A DNA stretch of 64,000 bases from Shewanella intestini (GCF_018221465.1 NZ_JAAIKR010000008.1:1-64000), one strand, 5' to 3'; shown: positions 35,695 through 46,078, counted from the stretch's first letter. Made by a program: numbers and translations. Notes: a model not told the origin generated them from the letters alone.

Positions 35695-36132
35695 GGAAGT
35701 AGCCTTAAATTGATTACGACACAAATATGATATCGAGTAGCTAACACCTTTCATTTAACGAGTGGTCAACTCGGCTGACAAATGTTTCAACATATCGTCA
35801 TAAAAGGTCTAAACATTTTCTTAATGATTATTCGTAATAACTAACTATTTCGGATATTTAAGATATTTTTCTTATAATTTTTATGAGTATAACAAAAAAA
35901 GGTCTAATAGCTCCATATTTATAATTGACAATTTCTATAATCGAACAAAGAAATATTCGCGGTGTTTTGCGTGCAACCTGCAATGCAAAAAAGCCGTTCA
36001 TTAATCGTTAAGCCTAAAAATGACACATGCTTGAAAACAAAAAGCCCCCGATACTGTGGATAAAGTATCGGGGGAAGGTCAGGTATATTTTAAACAACAT
36101 ATATCTAGGGAAGTTGCACTACCAAACGCGCT
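35695..36132. other. Spacer between the LysR gene and the DUF2884 gene
   Basis: AT-rich sequence upstream of the LysR gene, presumably with its promoter and operators, plus the terminator of the DUF2884 gene. No gene is seen. Confidence 0.5.
36045..36074 (-). terminator. Intrinsic terminator after the DUF2884 gene
   Basis: 10-bp stem CCCCCGATAC/GTATCGGGGG with a 10-base loop, followed on the minus strand by CTTTTTGTTTTC. It is about 60 bases past the stop. Confidence 0.88.
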
Positions 36133-36954
36133 TTATTCAGAAATCGCATGATGTGGATTTTGGGTAGTTAATACATATGGCGCTAATTGAGGAATTTCAG
36201 TCCGTAGATTTTGCTCCATAACCAATAGTGACTCAAAATCATGACAAGCTTTATCCGTTCTGGCTTCAATATCTTGTGATTGTGCCGCGACTTGTTGCTC
36301 AATGTCTTGGCCGACGTTTTCCATTTTTTGGCCAAAGGCTTCCATCTTTTGCTCAAAACTACCGCCTTGCGACGATAACAACTCGCCGCCAAGCTTCATC
36401 ATAATGGTACCAATAGAGTCACTCATCACCTGCTCTATTTCTTTCGCAAATTCGTCATTAAAGGCTTTACCCATTGTTGACTCAGTTGCGCCAAGAAAAA
36501 ACCTGTCGCCTTGTTGGTAGGCAGCCTTGTCAATACGTTGATTAATTCCTGCCATTAACTTATCTATCTGGCTGCCAGTGGCATCACCGAGCAATGGCGT
36601 TAAGGCTAAACTCACTGAGTGAGTCGCAAGTTCGACTACATCACCAATAAGCTCAATCACTTCAGGGATTTGCTGTGACATCGCATCGGCATAATCGTTA
36701 ACCAACGCTTGTTGTTTCGCCGTTAGGTTGACTTGCTTGTTGTTGACATAAAGTTTGCCAAGCTCGATACGATATTGCTCTTTACCTGCTTCACTAATTT
36801 TTACCTGTTTAGGCTCTACAGTTATGTCATAGTTTAACGACACATTACATTGTTCATCGTTTAGTGAGAGCTTAGCCATCGCTGGCGCGGCAAAGACACT
36901 TGTCAATACTAACCCTGTTGTTGCAACAAGTGCTGCCCAGTTTTGCTTAGTCAT
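36133..36954 (-). CDS. yggN: DUF2884 (YggN-like) exported protein
   Basis: This 273-residue protein has a signal peptide (LVLTSVFAAPAMA, cleavage near residue 27). The DUF2884 body runs from CNVSLNYDITVEPKQVKISE through QVNLTAKQQALVNDYADAM, VELATHSVSLALTPLLGD and a coiled-coil-like EQKMEAFGQKMENVGQDIEQ. In E. coli yggN follows mutY-trmB-yggL-type genes; the same neighbourhood is seen here, with glsA inserted. Function unknown, probably periplasmic. AAGGA lies eight bases before the ATG. Confidence 0.85.
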   Translation of the reverse strand: MTKQNWAALVATTGLVLTSVFAAPAMAKLSLNDEQCNVSLNYDITVEPKQVKISEAGKEQYRIELGKLYVNNKQVNLTAKQQALVNDYADAMSQQIPEVIELIGDVVELATHSVSLALTPLLGDATGSQIDKLMAGINQRIDKAAYQQGDRFFLGATESTMGKAFNDEFAKEIEQVMSDSIGTIMMKLGGELLSSQGGSFEQKMEAFGQKMENVGQDIEQQVAAQSQDIEARTDKACHDFESLLVMEQNLRTEIPQLAPYVLTTQNPHHAISE

Positions 36955-37474
36955 TGTTTATTTCCTTTTGATGCTTCAATCCAATTGTTACTTAGATAAA
37001 GCACACACTGTGCCAAAACGAATAAACCTATAATAAACAGTAGCTAAAAAGTTTTTATCACTTTACTTGGGTTTGCTAGATTGTCATTTAGGCTAAAAAT
37101 TCAATTTTTAACCTCACGATGAGTGAAATTAACCAAACGTCATTTCCCCATTGTGGCAGCCAATAGCGTGTCGCAAGTTATGTTGTATAAGCCGCTCGTA
37201 TGCGCTTAATTTTAGGCAATGACACCGAAACGATATTGGATTACATCGCTTACAGAGATTGTAATAATTGAAGTGCTTATAAAATTTGATGTGTTGTTAA
37301 ATTGCTGCCTTTTAGGATTGAATTAGGGCAGTGTTTATAGATTGTCGACTAATCACTTGAGTGAATTTTGATTAACTGAATAGCTAGATATTTGAAATTT
37401 AATTCATTGAAGAGATTAGATAGGCTGTTGGCTGTTTGGCTGTTTGGCTACCCCATAAGCAATAGCAAGCACAA
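36955..37474. other. Spacer between yggN-like gene and glsA
   Basis: 520 bases with no gene found on either strand. A short GGCTGTTT repeat lies next to the glsA stop. The promoter of the DUF2884 gene should lie near 36960-37060 but no clear pair of boxes stands out. Confidence 0.5.
37423..37450. repeat. Short 8-bp tandem repeat 3' of glsA
   Basis: GGCTGTT, GGCTGTTT, GGCTGTTT and a partial GGCTA follow one another, 25 bases beyond the glsA stop codon. It is small but fits the same 3'-flank pattern as the larger arrays. Confidence 0.75.
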
Positions 37475-38389
37475 TTAAAAAATAGAGCGACCTAATTGCT
37501 GGCAAACATGTTCTAACATTGCTGTACCGGCTAACGAATTACCATTGTTATCGAGCTCTGGCGACCACACACAAATAGACATATCACCGGGGATCACCGC
37601 AATAATACCACCGCCAACACCGCTTTTTCCCGGCATGCCGACGCGATAAGCAAACTCACCCGCGCCATCATACAAACCCGATGTGGCTAACAATGCATTT
37701 AATTGCCGAGTTTGTACCGGAGTAATTAACTGTTTACCTGCTAAGGTTTTGCCACGATTAGCTAAATAGAACATCGATCGTGATAAGTCAGCACAATTCA
37801 TCCGCATTGAACAATAATGAAAATAACTTTTAAGCACGGTATTCACGTCGCCATTAAAGTTACCAAATGACTTCATCAAATACGCAATGGCTGCGTTTCG
37901 GGCACTGGCTTGATATTCAGAATGCGCGACCACTTTGTCGTAACATAAACTTGAATTGCCGCTAATTTCTCTCACTTTATCTAGCATTCTGTGCTTAGGC
38001 GCACTTAACCTAGCTTGCAGTAAGTCAGCAATCACTAACGCACCAGCGTTAATAAACGGGTTACGCGGCTTGCCACGCTCTAACTCAACCTGTACTAATG
38101 AGTTAAAAGAATGGCCTGAAGGCTCTTTACCCACCCGTGACCAAATCTCATCCTCTTGATAAAGATTCAGTGCCATTGTCAGGCTAAAAACTTTAGAAAT
38201 ACTTTGAATAGAAAAGGGTTCAAGGTAATCACCCGCACCAATGGTGGTACCGTCAATTGATGTGACAGCAATGGCGAGTTTATTTGGGTTTACCTCAGCA
38301 AGTGCGGGAATATAATTGGCAACTTTGCCTTGCCCCAAAAGCGGTCGAACAATGTCGACCGCATCTTGTAGTAATGCGATTTCAGGCAA
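37475..38389 (-). CDS. glsA: Glutaminase
   Basis: This 304-residue serine-dependent beta-lactamase-like glutaminase converts glutamine to glutamate and ammonia. Motifs are [16 protein letters not shown] (SxxK nucleophile), [33 protein letters not shown] and [18 protein letters not shown]. Length matches E. coli YneH/YbaS. The start codon is TTG; there is no better start in frame and the protein aligns from [16 protein letters not shown] onward. It lies 5 bases after yggL, so it is co-transcribed with trmB-yggL. Confidence 0.94.
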   Translation of the reverse strand: MPEIALLQDAVDIVRPLLGQGKVANYIPALAEVNPNKLAIAVTSIDGTTIGAGDYLEPFSIQSISKVFSLTMALNLYQEDEIWSRVGKEPSGHSFNSLVQVELERGKPRNPFINAGALVIADLLQARLSAPKHRMLDKVREISGNSSLCYDKVVAHSEYQASARNAAIAYLMKSFGNFNGDVNTVLKSYFHYCSMRMNCADLSRSMFYLANRGKTLAGKQLITPVQTRQLNALLATSGLYDGAGEFAYRVGMPGKSGVGGGIIAVIPGDMSICVWSPELDNNGNSLAGTAMLEHVCQQLGRSIF

Positions 38390-38394
38390 GCTGA

Positions 38395-38721
38395 TTAATC
38401 CCAGTACAAGTCATATAACGCACTTGTTTTTACGTCAGTGACTGGCTGAGTTGCCCAAAAATCATTAACCGCTTTAATATCATCATCGGTACATTTGCCA
38501 ATGGTTTGAGTTGCAATAATGCCTTCCCAACCTTTATGTCCGCCACCATGGAAGCCTAATTTGCGTGCTTCAATGACATCATCAATGAACTGATCGACAA
38601 TTTGATCGATTTGAGTTTCACTCACGCTATCTTCAAACGTCCAGTTCACGTCAAAACCAAACTCTTGGAACTCATCTACACGTAACTTTTTACGCAAACG
38701 ACGGCTACGATTCTTGGCCAT
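38395..38721 (-). CDS. yggL: YggL family 50S ribosome-binding protein
   Basis: This 108-residue protein of DUF469 starts [20 protein letters not shown], a basic N-terminus followed by [20 protein letters not shown] and [13 protein letters not shown]. The family has been associated with the 50S subunit. It sits between trmB and glsA; GGAG precedes the ATG. Confidence 0.92.
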   Translation of the reverse strand: MAKNRSRRLRKKLRVDEFQEFGFDVNWTFEDSVSETQIDQIVDQFIDDVIEARKLGFHGGGHKGWEGIIATQTIGKCTDDDIKAVNDFWATQPVTDVKTSALYDLYWD

Positions 38722-38748
38722 GTTTTTCTCCTATTATGATGTCAATTA

Positions 38749-39465
38749 TTAAGCTGTTTTTTCAAACATGATGTCCCACACGCCGTGCCCTAAACGGTGA
38801 CCACGTGCTTCAAACTTGGTTAATGGGCGAGTGTCAGGGCGCTCGACCACGGTACCATCTTTAGATTGGTTTTTATAACCTTCACAGGCATTCATGACTT
38901 CAAGCATATGCTCGCTGTAGTTTTCCCAATCGGTCGCCATGTGGAACACACCGCCCAGTTTTAATTTACGACGAATTAACTGAGCAAATTCTTGCTGCAC
39001 AATACGGCGTTTGTGGTGACGTTTTTTATGCCAAGGATCTGGGAAGAATAACTGCACTCGGGCTAATGAGCCATCAGCAATGCTATTTTCAAGCACTTCC
39101 ATCGCATCATGGTGATAAACGCGTAAATTGGTTACCCCAGCTTCACCCGCATCGGCTAGACATGCACCCACACCCGGTTTGTGCACTTCAATACCAATAA
39201 AGTTTTTCTCTGGCGCGTCAGCAGACATTTCAACCAAAGATGCACCCATACCAAAGCCAATTTCAAGCACGGTATCAGCCTCACGACCAAACACCTCTGT
39301 TAGGTTTATTGCCTCAGGGGTGTAGTCTAAGCCCATTGTTGGCCAATGTGACTCAATAGCTTGTTGCTGTCCTTTGGTTAAACGGCCTTCTCTTAAAACA
39401 AAGCTTCTCACTTTGCGAAGGTATCTCCCTTCTTCATTGAATTCCGCTGTGGTTACATCGCTCAT
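38749..39465 (-). CDS. trmB: tRNA (guanine-N7)-methyltransferase
   Basis: This 238-residue SAM-dependent enzyme makes m7G46 in tRNA. Motifs are [40 protein letters not shown] (SAM-binding GFGxG), [19 protein letters not shown] (the PDPWxKKRHxKRR signature) and [14 protein letters not shown]. The ATG at 39463-39465 has GAGG five bases upstream; the in-frame ATG at 39483 does not. First gene of trmB-yggL-glsA, divergent from mutY. Confidence 0.96.
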   Translation of the reverse strand: MSDVTTAEFNEEGRYLRKVRSFVLREGRLTKGQQQAIESHWPTMGLDYTPEAINLTEVFGREADTVLEIGFGMGASLVEMSADAPEKNFIGIEVHKPGVGACLADAGEAGVTNLRVYHHDAMEVLENSIADGSLARVQLFFPDPWHKKRHHKRRIVQQEFAQLIRRKLKLGGVFHMATDWENYSEHMLEVMNACEGYKNQSKDGTVVERPDTRPLTKFEARGHRLGHGVWDIMFEKTA

Positions 39466-39624
39466 TTGGGCCTCATTTATCATTAGCTGAGTTCTTGTCG
39501 CTAATCATAGTCAATTTATTTCGGTAATCAGCCATTATACTCAAACTCAAACCGCTTATGGTAGTACCCAATAACAATATACCTGCCTCTTGTGCAAAAG
39601 CATCGAGCTGGATACACTGCGCCC

Positions 39625-40734
39625 ATGAAACTGACCTCTTCTTTTGCAAACCGTATCACCCAATGGTACGACCTACACGGGCGTAAAACCCTACCTTGGC
39701 AACATGATAAAACCCCATATAGAGTGTGGGTATCGGAAATCATGTTGCAACAAACCCAAGTGGCGACGGTTATCCCTTATTACCATGCTTTTATGAGCCA
39801 ATTTCCCACGGTGACCGACCTTGCCAATGCGCCACAAGATGAAGTCTTGCACCTGTGGACCGGCTTAGGTTATTACGCCAGAGCGCGTAATCTGCATAAA
39901 GCCGCTCAACAAGTGCGCGACCAACATCAAGGTCAGTTCCCGACTGATTTTGAACAAGTGTTAGCCTTGCCAGGTATTGGCCGTTCAACCGCTGGGGCAA
40001 TTTTGTCTTTATCTTTAGGTCAATATCACCCAATTTTAGATGGCAATGTAAAACGTGTGTTGTCACGTCATCAAGCTGTTGAAGGCTGGCCAGGCAAAAA
40101 AGCAGTTGAACAAACGCTGTGGCAAATCGCTGAAAAAGTCACCCCAAAGCAACATATTCGACAATTTAACCAAGCAATGATGGATATGGGCGCAAATATT
40201 TGTACCCGCTCAAAACCCAAATGCGCGCAATGCCCTATTGCAGTTGACTGCCAAGCCCAGCGCCAAGGTCGTCAACAAGCATTTCCCGCTAAAAAGCCTA
40301 AAAAGACGATTCCCGCTAAACAAGCATGGATGTTGGTGATCATTGACCCACAAAATGATGCTCAAGTGCAATTAATTCAACGGCCACCGACTGGCATATG
40401 GGGCGGCCTGTGGTGCTTCCCTGAATTTGACAGCCAACTGGCGATGACTCAATACATAGCGCAGCACAATTTAACCTCGTACAATGAACAGCTTAGTGGC
40501 TTTAGGCATACTTTTAGCCATTTCCATTTAGACATTACGCCAGTATTAGTCTCGGTTAACACGCCAATGAGCAGTGGTTCATTAATGCCTCACGAGACAA
40601 AGGTCATGGAACAATCTTCCGTGCTCTGGTATAACATCAATCAAAGAGCGAAAGTGGGCTTAGCAGCCGCAACAGAACGTATTTTGGATAACTTATCCGC
40701 TTTACTGCCTCACCTCGCCAATCGTTCTCATTAA
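39625..40734 (+). CDS. mutY: A/G-specific adenine glycosylase MutY
   Basis: This 369-residue base-excision enzyme removes A mispaired with 8-oxoG. The N-terminal HhH-GPD domain has [20 protein letters not shown] (catalytic Glu), the helix-hairpin-helix [15 protein letters not shown] and [13 protein letters not shown] (catalytic Asp). The Fe-S ligands are in [17 protein letters not shown]. The C-terminal NUDIX-like domain reads 8-oxoG. An upstream GTG (39592) is possible, but the protein aligns from [15 protein letters not shown]. The stop is 9 bases before yggX. Confidence 0.95.
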   Translation: MKLTSSFANRITQWYDLHGRKTLPWQHDKTPYRVWVSEIMLQQTQVATVIPYYHAFMSQFPTVTDLANAPQDEVLHLWTGLGYYARARNLHKAAQQVRDQHQGQFPTDFEQVLALPGIGRSTAGAILSLSLGQYHPILDGNVKRVLSRHQAVEGWPGKKAVEQTLWQIAEKVTPKQHIRQFNQAMMDMGANICTRSKPKCAQCPIAVDCQAQRQGRQQAFPAKKPKKTIPAKQAWMLVIIDPQNDAQVQLIQRPPTGIWGGLWCFPEFDSQLAMTQYIAQHNLTSYNEQLSGFRHTFSHFHLDITPVLVSVNTPMSSGSLMPHETKVMEQSSVLWYNINQRAKVGLAAATERILDNLSALLPHLANRSH

Positions 40735-40743
40735 GGAGTAATC

Positions 40744-41022
40744 ATGGCTCGTACAATCAACTGCGTTTATCTTAATAAAGAAGCAGACGGCTTAGACTTT
40801 CAGCTTTACCCAGGTGAACTTGGTAAGCGTATTTTCGACACTATCAGTAAAGAAGCTTGGGGGTTGTGGCAAAAGAAACAAACCATGCTAATCAACGAAA
40901 ACAAGCTTAATATGATGAACGCTGATGACCGAAAAATGCTTGAAGAAAACATGGTTAAGTTTTTATTTGAAGGCCATGAAGTTGAAATTGAAGGCTTTGT
41001 ACCACCTACCGATGAAGACTAA
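40744..41022 (+). CDS. yggX: Fe(2+)-trafficking protein YggX
   Basis: This 92-residue protein has the family start [20 protein letters not shown], with the conserved cysteine, followed by [18 protein letters not shown] and [18 protein letters not shown]. YggX helps protect Fe-S clusters against oxidative damage. AAGGAG lies before the ATG. It is coupled to mutY, which itself carries a Fe-S cluster. An intrinsic terminator follows. Confidence 0.96.
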   Translation: MARTINCVYLNKEADGLDFQLYPGELGKRIFDTISKEAWGLWQKKQTMLINENKLNMMNADDRKMLEENMVKFLFEGHEVEIEGFVPPTDED

Positions 41023-41051
41023 AACAAGCATACGTTTTAACAGTTAAGATT

Positions 41052-41088
41052 AAAGCTCGCATAGACTTATTTGTTATGTGAGCTTTTT
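41052..41088 (+). terminator. Intrinsic terminator after yggX
   Basis: Stem AAAGCTCGCATA/TATGTGAGCTTT (one G-U pair) with an 11-base loop followed by TT ATC; the T-run partly overlaps the stem. It is 30 bases past the stop. Confidence 0.7.
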
Positions 41089-41304
41089 ATCGTTTAAGTA
41101 AGCACCTACTTACCTTGATTGTACCCGCTGTCTTAATCCGCACTAATGACCTAACAACATGCGCTCGCTAATGTTAATCAAACAAGCTCCATATTTTGAC
41201 GCTGCGTTATCAACCCTAAATTGCTCTAAAAAATTCATCCGTTTTTAAAGCGATATCAAAAAAACACTAGTCAACAAAGCAACGATAGTTTACATTTTAA
41301 TCAC

Positions 41305-41322
41305 AATGTAAGCGGTTACATT
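41305..41322 (+). promoter_or_regulatory. LacI/GalR-family operator
   Basis: AATGTAAGCGGTTACATT is an 18-base near-palindrome with the central CG and TGTAA/TTACA arms of LacI-family operators. It lies about 70-100 bases before the symporter start and near a possible promoter, so it probably represses this module when the sugar is absent. No LacI-family gene is in the window. Confidence 0.75.
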
Positions 41323-41391
41323 TTGTGGTCAGATAATATTTATAAGTCATTATCTAGGGAAAAATCGCTTGTTTTTTTGTCATTTAAAACG

Positions 41392-42812
41392 ATGGATACG
41401 TTAATAATGCAATCAAATAACAACGATAACAGCTTAACGTCTAACTCAATGCAGCCTAACGCCACATTACGTTTAAGTGAAAAAGTGGGTTACGCCATGG
41501 GAGATGTAGCCTCTAACTTTTATTGGCGAGTATTTGACGTTTTTTTATTTATTTTCTACACCGACGTATTTGGTATTTCCGCTGCAGCCGTTGGCACCAT
41601 GATGTTAGTGACTCGGTTAATTGATGCATTTTCAGACCCATTAATGGGTGCGATTGCCGACAGAACCCGCAGCCGTTTTGGCAAGTTCAGGCCATACTTA
41701 TTACTCGGCATAGTGCCGATTATAGCCGCCGGGGTACTGACCTTTACCGTGCCAGACTTAAACGACAACGGTAAGTTAATTTGGGCTTATGCCACTTATA
41801 TTTTTATGATGTTGGCTTACACCTTTATCAATGTACCTTACGGCGCATTACTTGGAGTCATGACCTCAAACAGCCAACAGCGAACTACCTTAACCAGCTT
41901 TCGATTTATTGGTGCGTTTTCAGGCGGCACTTTAGTGGCATTTTTAACCCCTGAATTAGTTAATTGGTTAGGCAGTGGTGATGAGCAGCTTGGCTGGCAA
42001 TTAACCATGATGGTTTATGGATTAGTGGCAGCGGTATGCTTTAGCATTAGTTTTTTCACCACCCAAGAACGCATTAGCCCCCCGCGAACCAACGCAGCTC
42101 AGTAAAACAAGACATTCGCGATCTACTTAGCAACAAGCCGTGGTTAGTTTTATTTTCATTGGCACTGATCATTATGCTAACCATCACCTTACGCGCTAGC
42201 ACCGGAACATTTTATTTTAAATATTATGTCGGCCGCGAAGACCTCATCGGCAGTTTTACCGCCACTTACATGATGGCTCTTGCCATTGGCGCAGCTAGCA
42301 CACCTTTGCTAACTAAATTGATGGATAAACGGCGACTACTTATTACCTTAATGACCTGTGTGGCCATTTTGTGTTGCGGGTTTTACTTTATCGCGCCCGA
42401 ACAAATTGTGTTGATGTTTGTTATGCAGGCATTAATTGGCTTTTGTTTAGGGCCAAAGTCGCCATTGGTATTTTCAATGTATGCCGACACCGCAGATTAT
42501 GGCCAGTATCAACACGGTCGTCGCGCCACTGCGATGATTTTTTCTGCCGCAGCGTTTTCACAAAAATTGGGCGGCGCAATTGCTGGCGCGATGATGGGAT
42601 GGATTTTATCTTCCATGGGTTATGTCGCCAATCAACAACAATCTAGCGATTCTCAATTAGGGATCGTATTACTTAACACCTTAATACCCGCCATATTTGC
42701 CATTATCGCCGTTTGGGTGATCAGTCGTTACAGCTTAAATGAGCAAAAAATGCAGCAAGTCAATCAAGCTCTTTATCCGCCCAATAATTCATCGGTTTCA
42801 TCAAGTAGCTAA
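41392..42812 (+). pseudogene. GPH-family sugar:cation symporter, frameshifted at a C6 run
   Basis: The first frame (to a stop at 42105) has the N-terminal six spans of a glycoside-pentoside-hexuronide symporter: EKVGYAMGDVASNFYWRVFD, DPLMGAIADRTRSRFGKFRP and FINVPYGALLGVMTSN. The other frame continues with QDIRDLLSNKPWLVLFSLAL, the C-terminal half and IGFCLGPKSPLVFSMYADT, ending at 42812. Adding one C to the CCCCCC run at 42078-42083 joins both into a protein of about 470 residues, normal for the family. So this is a single gene broken by a one-base deletion, a slippage hotspot, or a sequencing error. A start at 41392 or 41410 is likely. It lies just upstream of a GH94 phosphorylase and would import its substrate. 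Confidence 0.85.
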
Positions 42813-42881
42813 GTCTTTAGTGTGTTAACGCAACCTTGTTTGTAACCATGTGATTTAAATTGCCAAATTGAGAGTGACAAT

Positions 42882-45266
42882 ATGATTGAGTACCATTTAA
42901 ATGGTGATGTAAGCCTAAATAGTCCAACAAAAATGCCTGATGCGGGTAGTTTTTTGTGGAACAAACACATGATGATCCAAATGAATTGTCGCGGTTATGC
43001 CACCGCACAATTTATGCAACCAGAGCCGGCAAAATATGCCCATGGCCCTAATATCGAGGCCACCACGTTCATTCAACCTGAGCACCCTTATTACAGCCAC
43101 CATCCGGGGCGGTTTTTCTATATAAAAGACGAACAAAACCAACACGTGTTTTCGGTGCCGTATGCACCGGTAAAAAAAACGCCTGATGAATTTCATTTTA
43201 TTGCCGGAAAATCAAAAATTCGCTGGATAATCGCCCAGCAGCAATTATTAGTAGAATTAACTCTTACCTTGCCATGTGATGACGTTGCCGAGTTATGGCA
43301 AATTAACCTCACTGACATGTCGGGAAAAGCCAGAAAGTTGAGTTTATACAGTTACTTTCCAGTGGGGTATAAATCATGGATGAATCAGTCGGCCTATTAC
43401 GACGACAATTTAAACGCCATTATCTGTGAAAGTATTACCCCTTACCAAAAAGTTGAACACTATTTTGCAAATCAACGCCACAAAGACTCAACCGTGTTAA
43501 TTAGCGAGTTTGCAGCCACCAGCTTTGAAACCCGCCAAGCACAATTTGAAGGTGAAGGTGGGCTTAACTTTCCCGACGGTGTATACCAAACTCAGTTGCA
43601 ACGGGGGTTAGCTAAATACGAAACCCCAACTGCTGCCATGCAGTTTGCTATTGAATTATCCGCCAATAGCCAATATCAACAACATTTTATCTTTGCGCCT
43701 ATTGAGTCTGCCGAGCAGGCAATACAATTAAAACAGCAATATATGGGAGCAACACAATTTAAACGTGCAAAAGCCCAATACCAAGATTACATAACATCAG
43801 GCCAAGGCTGCATACGCATTAACTCCCCCGATGCTGACATTAATCAATTTGTTAATCATTGGCTACCAAGGCAGGCGTTTTATCATGGCGATGTCAATCG
43901 CTTATCGACTGATCCACAAACCCGCAACTATTTACAAGATGCCATGGGGATGGCTTATATTAATCCACAAACTAGTCAGCAAGCATTTATCACCGCCATA
44001 AGTCAGCAATACCACAGCGGCGCAATGCCTGATGGTATTCTATTGCATGAAAAAGCCAGCCTTAAATACATTAACCAAATACCACATAGCGATCACTGTG
44101 TATGGCTTATCATCTGCCTACAAGCATATTTAAACGAAACCAATGACTATGCATTGCTATCATTAAAGCTGCCTTTTAAAGACAGCACTGAGCAAGTGTC
44201 GGTATTTGAGCACATCACTCTTGCTATTGAATGGCTGTTATCGCAGCGCGATAAACGCGGGTTAAGTTTTATTGCCCAAGGTGATTGGTGCGATCCGATG
44301 AACATGGTGGGTTACAAAGGTAAAGGCGTGTCCACTTGGTTGAGTTTGGCCACCGCTTATGCCCTTAATATTTGGCGAGTCATTGCCCTGCAGCAACAAG
44401 AACACGAACTCGCCGCGCAGTTAGCGTTAGTTGCCAATGACATTAATCATTGCGTTAATCAGCATTGTTGGGACGGAGCTTGGTATCACCGAGGAATAAC
44501 TGATGACGGCGTTGGGTTTGGCGTAAGCACTGACACTGAAGGGCGAATATTTGCCAACCCACAAAGCTTCGCCCTACTTGCAGGTGCAGCTGATGCACAA
44601 CAAAAATGCAGTATTTACCATCAAGTAAAACAACAGCTTGCCACACCATTTGGCCTTATGATGTTGGCACCAAGTTACACCAAAATGCGCGAAGACATTG
44701 GCCGAGTCACCCAAAAGTATCCCGGCACAGCAGAAAATGGCTCAGTGTATAATCATGCCGCTATTTTCTACGCCTTTGCTTTACTCGAACAAGGTGATGG
44801 CGACGGTGCGTGGGAGGTCATCAGCAAAATGCTGCCTACAATGGACGAGGATGATTTATTGACCCGTGGGCAATTGCCTGTGTTTATTCCAAATTATTAT
44901 CGCGGCGCGTATTACCAACAGCCCGATGTTGCGGGTAAATCAAGCCAACTTTTTAATACTGGCACGGTTGCATGGTATTACCGCTGCATTATTGAAAAAG
45001 TATTAGGTTTACAAGGCTGTCCTCAAGGGTTATTGGTAAAACCTAATTTACCGTCACATTGGCAAACCTTGAATGCCACGCGTGAGTTTCGCGGCGCAAC
45101 ATTTGAAGTGAGCTATCAACAGTTAAAAGGCCAAGCAACTGCCGATAGTCACTCCACCGCAGCGAAAAACGTTACCTTATGGCTTAACGGTGAGCAACTG
45201 CCAAAGCGCATTATTGATAACATACAACCGGGAGCGCATTACCAGTTAACGGTAATTATTGCTTAA
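42882..45266 (+). CDS. GH94-family glycoside phosphorylase (cellobiose/cellobionate phosphorylase-like)
   Basis: This 794-residue enzyme has the GH94 layout: an N-terminal beta-sandwich (about 1-290), then an alpha/alpha barrel. Barrel motifs are DPQTRNYLQDAMGMAYINPQ (with the catalytic Asp), GDWCDPMNMVGYKGKGVSTW and KYPGTAENGSVYNHAAIF. It splits a beta-linked disaccharide with phosphate, giving glucose-1-phosphate (or an analogue) in the cytoplasm. Substrate is uncertain: cellobiose, cellobionic acid, laminaribiose and chitobiose phosphorylases share this fold. The partner transporter and LacI-type operator support a sugar-utilisation role. It has no signal peptide, as expected. It ends tail-to-tail with the YceI gene, overlapping by 11 bases. 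Confidence 0.85.
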   Translation: MIEYHLNGDVSLNSPTKMPDAGSFLWNKHMMIQMNCRGYATAQFMQPEPAKYAHGPNIEATTFIQPEHPYYSHHPGRFFYIKDEQNQHVFSVPYAPVKKTPDEFHFIAGKSKIRWIIAQQQLLVELTLTLPCDDVAELWQINLTDMSGKARKLSLYSYFPVGYKSWMNQSAYYDDNLNAIICESITPYQKVEHYFANQRHKDSTVLISEFAATSFETRQAQFEGEGGLNFPDGVYQTQLQRGLAKYETPTAAMQFAIELSANSQYQQHFIFAPIESAEQAIQLKQQYMGATQFKRAKAQYQDYITSGQGCIRINSPDADINQFVNHWLPRQAFYHGDVNRLSTDPQTRNYLQDAMGMAYINPQTSQQAFITAISQQYHSGAMPDGILLHEKASLKYINQIPHSDHCVWLIICLQAYLNETNDYALLSLKLPFKDSTEQVSVFEHITLAIEWLLSQRDKRGLSFIAQGDWCDPMNMVGYKGKGVSTWLSLATAYALNIWRVIALQQQEHELAAQLALVANDINHCVNQHCWDGAWYHRGITDDGVGFGVSTDTEGRIFANPQSFALLAGAADAQQKCSIYHQVKQQLATPFGLMMLAPSYTKMREDIGRVTQKYPGTAENGSVYNHAAIFYAFALLEQGDGDGAWEVISKMLPTMDEDDLLTRGQLPVFIPNYYRGAYYQQPDVAGKSSQLFNTGTVAWYYRCIIEKVLGLQGCPQGLLVKPNLPSHWQTLNATREFRGATFEVSYQQLKGQATADSHSTAAKNVTLWLNGEQLPKRIIDNIQPGAHYQLTVIIA

Positions 45267-45873
45267 TCCCTTCAACAACGAGCGTTAGGTCTACATAAGC
45301 AGAAGCCGGCCCTAAGTCCATGCGCATATTATAATCTTTCATTTTAAAGCGTGTTGTACCGCTAAAACCGGCGCGATAACCGCCCCAAGGGTCTTTACCT
45401 GCGCCAATAGCTAACGCGTCGATACTTATCGGCTTCGTTACGCCATTAAAGGTCAAATCACCATTAATGGTAAATTTTTTATCACCTTGTTCGACCACAG
45501 AAGTTGAAACGAACGTCGCTTTTGGAAATGCCGCTGTATTTAAGAAGTCTTTACCGCGTAGGTGTTTATCGCGCTCAGCATGATTTGAGTCCACACTTTG
45601 GGTGTTAATGGTCACGCTGACCTTGGCGTCATTGATATTTTGCGCGTCAAAATTAAACTCGCCGGAAAATTCATTAAAACGTCCCATAACAAAGCTATAA
45701 CCTAAATGGCTGACTTTAAATTGAATAAAAGCATGTGCCCCTTGAGTATCTATTTTATATTCAGCGCTTTGCACTGGCGCAGCGATAAAAACGCCACTCA
45801 AAACAGCTACTGATAACAACATTGCCGCTAAGCCCGTTGTTGATTTTTTATATAACTCCACGCCTTTATTCAT
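45256..45873 (-). CDS. YceI family periplasmic protein
   Basis: This 205-residue protein has a signal peptide (LAAMLLSVAVLSGVFIAAPV, cleavage after QSA). The YceI lipocalin-like barrel has EYKIDTQGAHAFIQFKVSHL, GRFNEFSGEFNFD, VDSNHAERDKHLRGKDFLN, LTFNGVTKPISIDA and GFSGTTRFKMKDYNMRMD. The family binds isoprenoid-type lipids. It lies downstream of a cytochrome b561 gene, the same pairing as E. coli yceJ-yceI, suggesting a quinone-linked role. The ATG at 45871-45873 has AAGGA seven bases upstream; an ATG at 45897 is less likely. Confidence 0.92.
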   Translation of the reverse strand: MNKGVELYKKSTTGLAAMLLSVAVLSGVFIAAPVQSAEYKIDTQGAHAFIQFKVSHLGYSFVMGRFNEFSGEFNFDAQNINDAKVSVTINTQSVDSNHAERDKHLRGKDFLNTAAFPKATFVSTSVVEQGDKKFTINGDLTFNGVTKPISIDALAIGAGKDPWGGYRAGFSGTTRFKMKDYNMRMDLGPASAYVDLTLVVEGIKQ

Positions 45874-46078
45874 ATTCCATTCCTTTGTGTTATTCATTCA
45901 TTTAATTAGCCAGCATTAGGCTGTCGTTGTTAATCTAAACCGCTTAGGGTTTATGCCAATTGATAGTTAATATCCACTATTTTTTACTCAATGGCGTTTA
46001 TTGACTTACGGTTAACTTGTCGCATTTTTTTATCACTTATCGCTAAACATCTAACACTTAGGTTTATTGCTAAATATG

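Larger units (their letters stand above)
41023..41391. other. Spacer with yggX terminator and sugar-gene control region
   Basis: Contains the yggX terminator (41052-41088) and, at the right end, a LacI-type operator (41305-41322) with the likely promoter of the symporter gene. A TTACAT (41316-41321) and a TTTATA 17 bases further may be its -35 and -10. Confidence 0.5.

Noticed and set aside
42915-43196. 93-codon minus-strand frame inside the GH94 gene
   Set aside because: Opposite-strand shadow; the GH94 frame is continuous and has family motifs.
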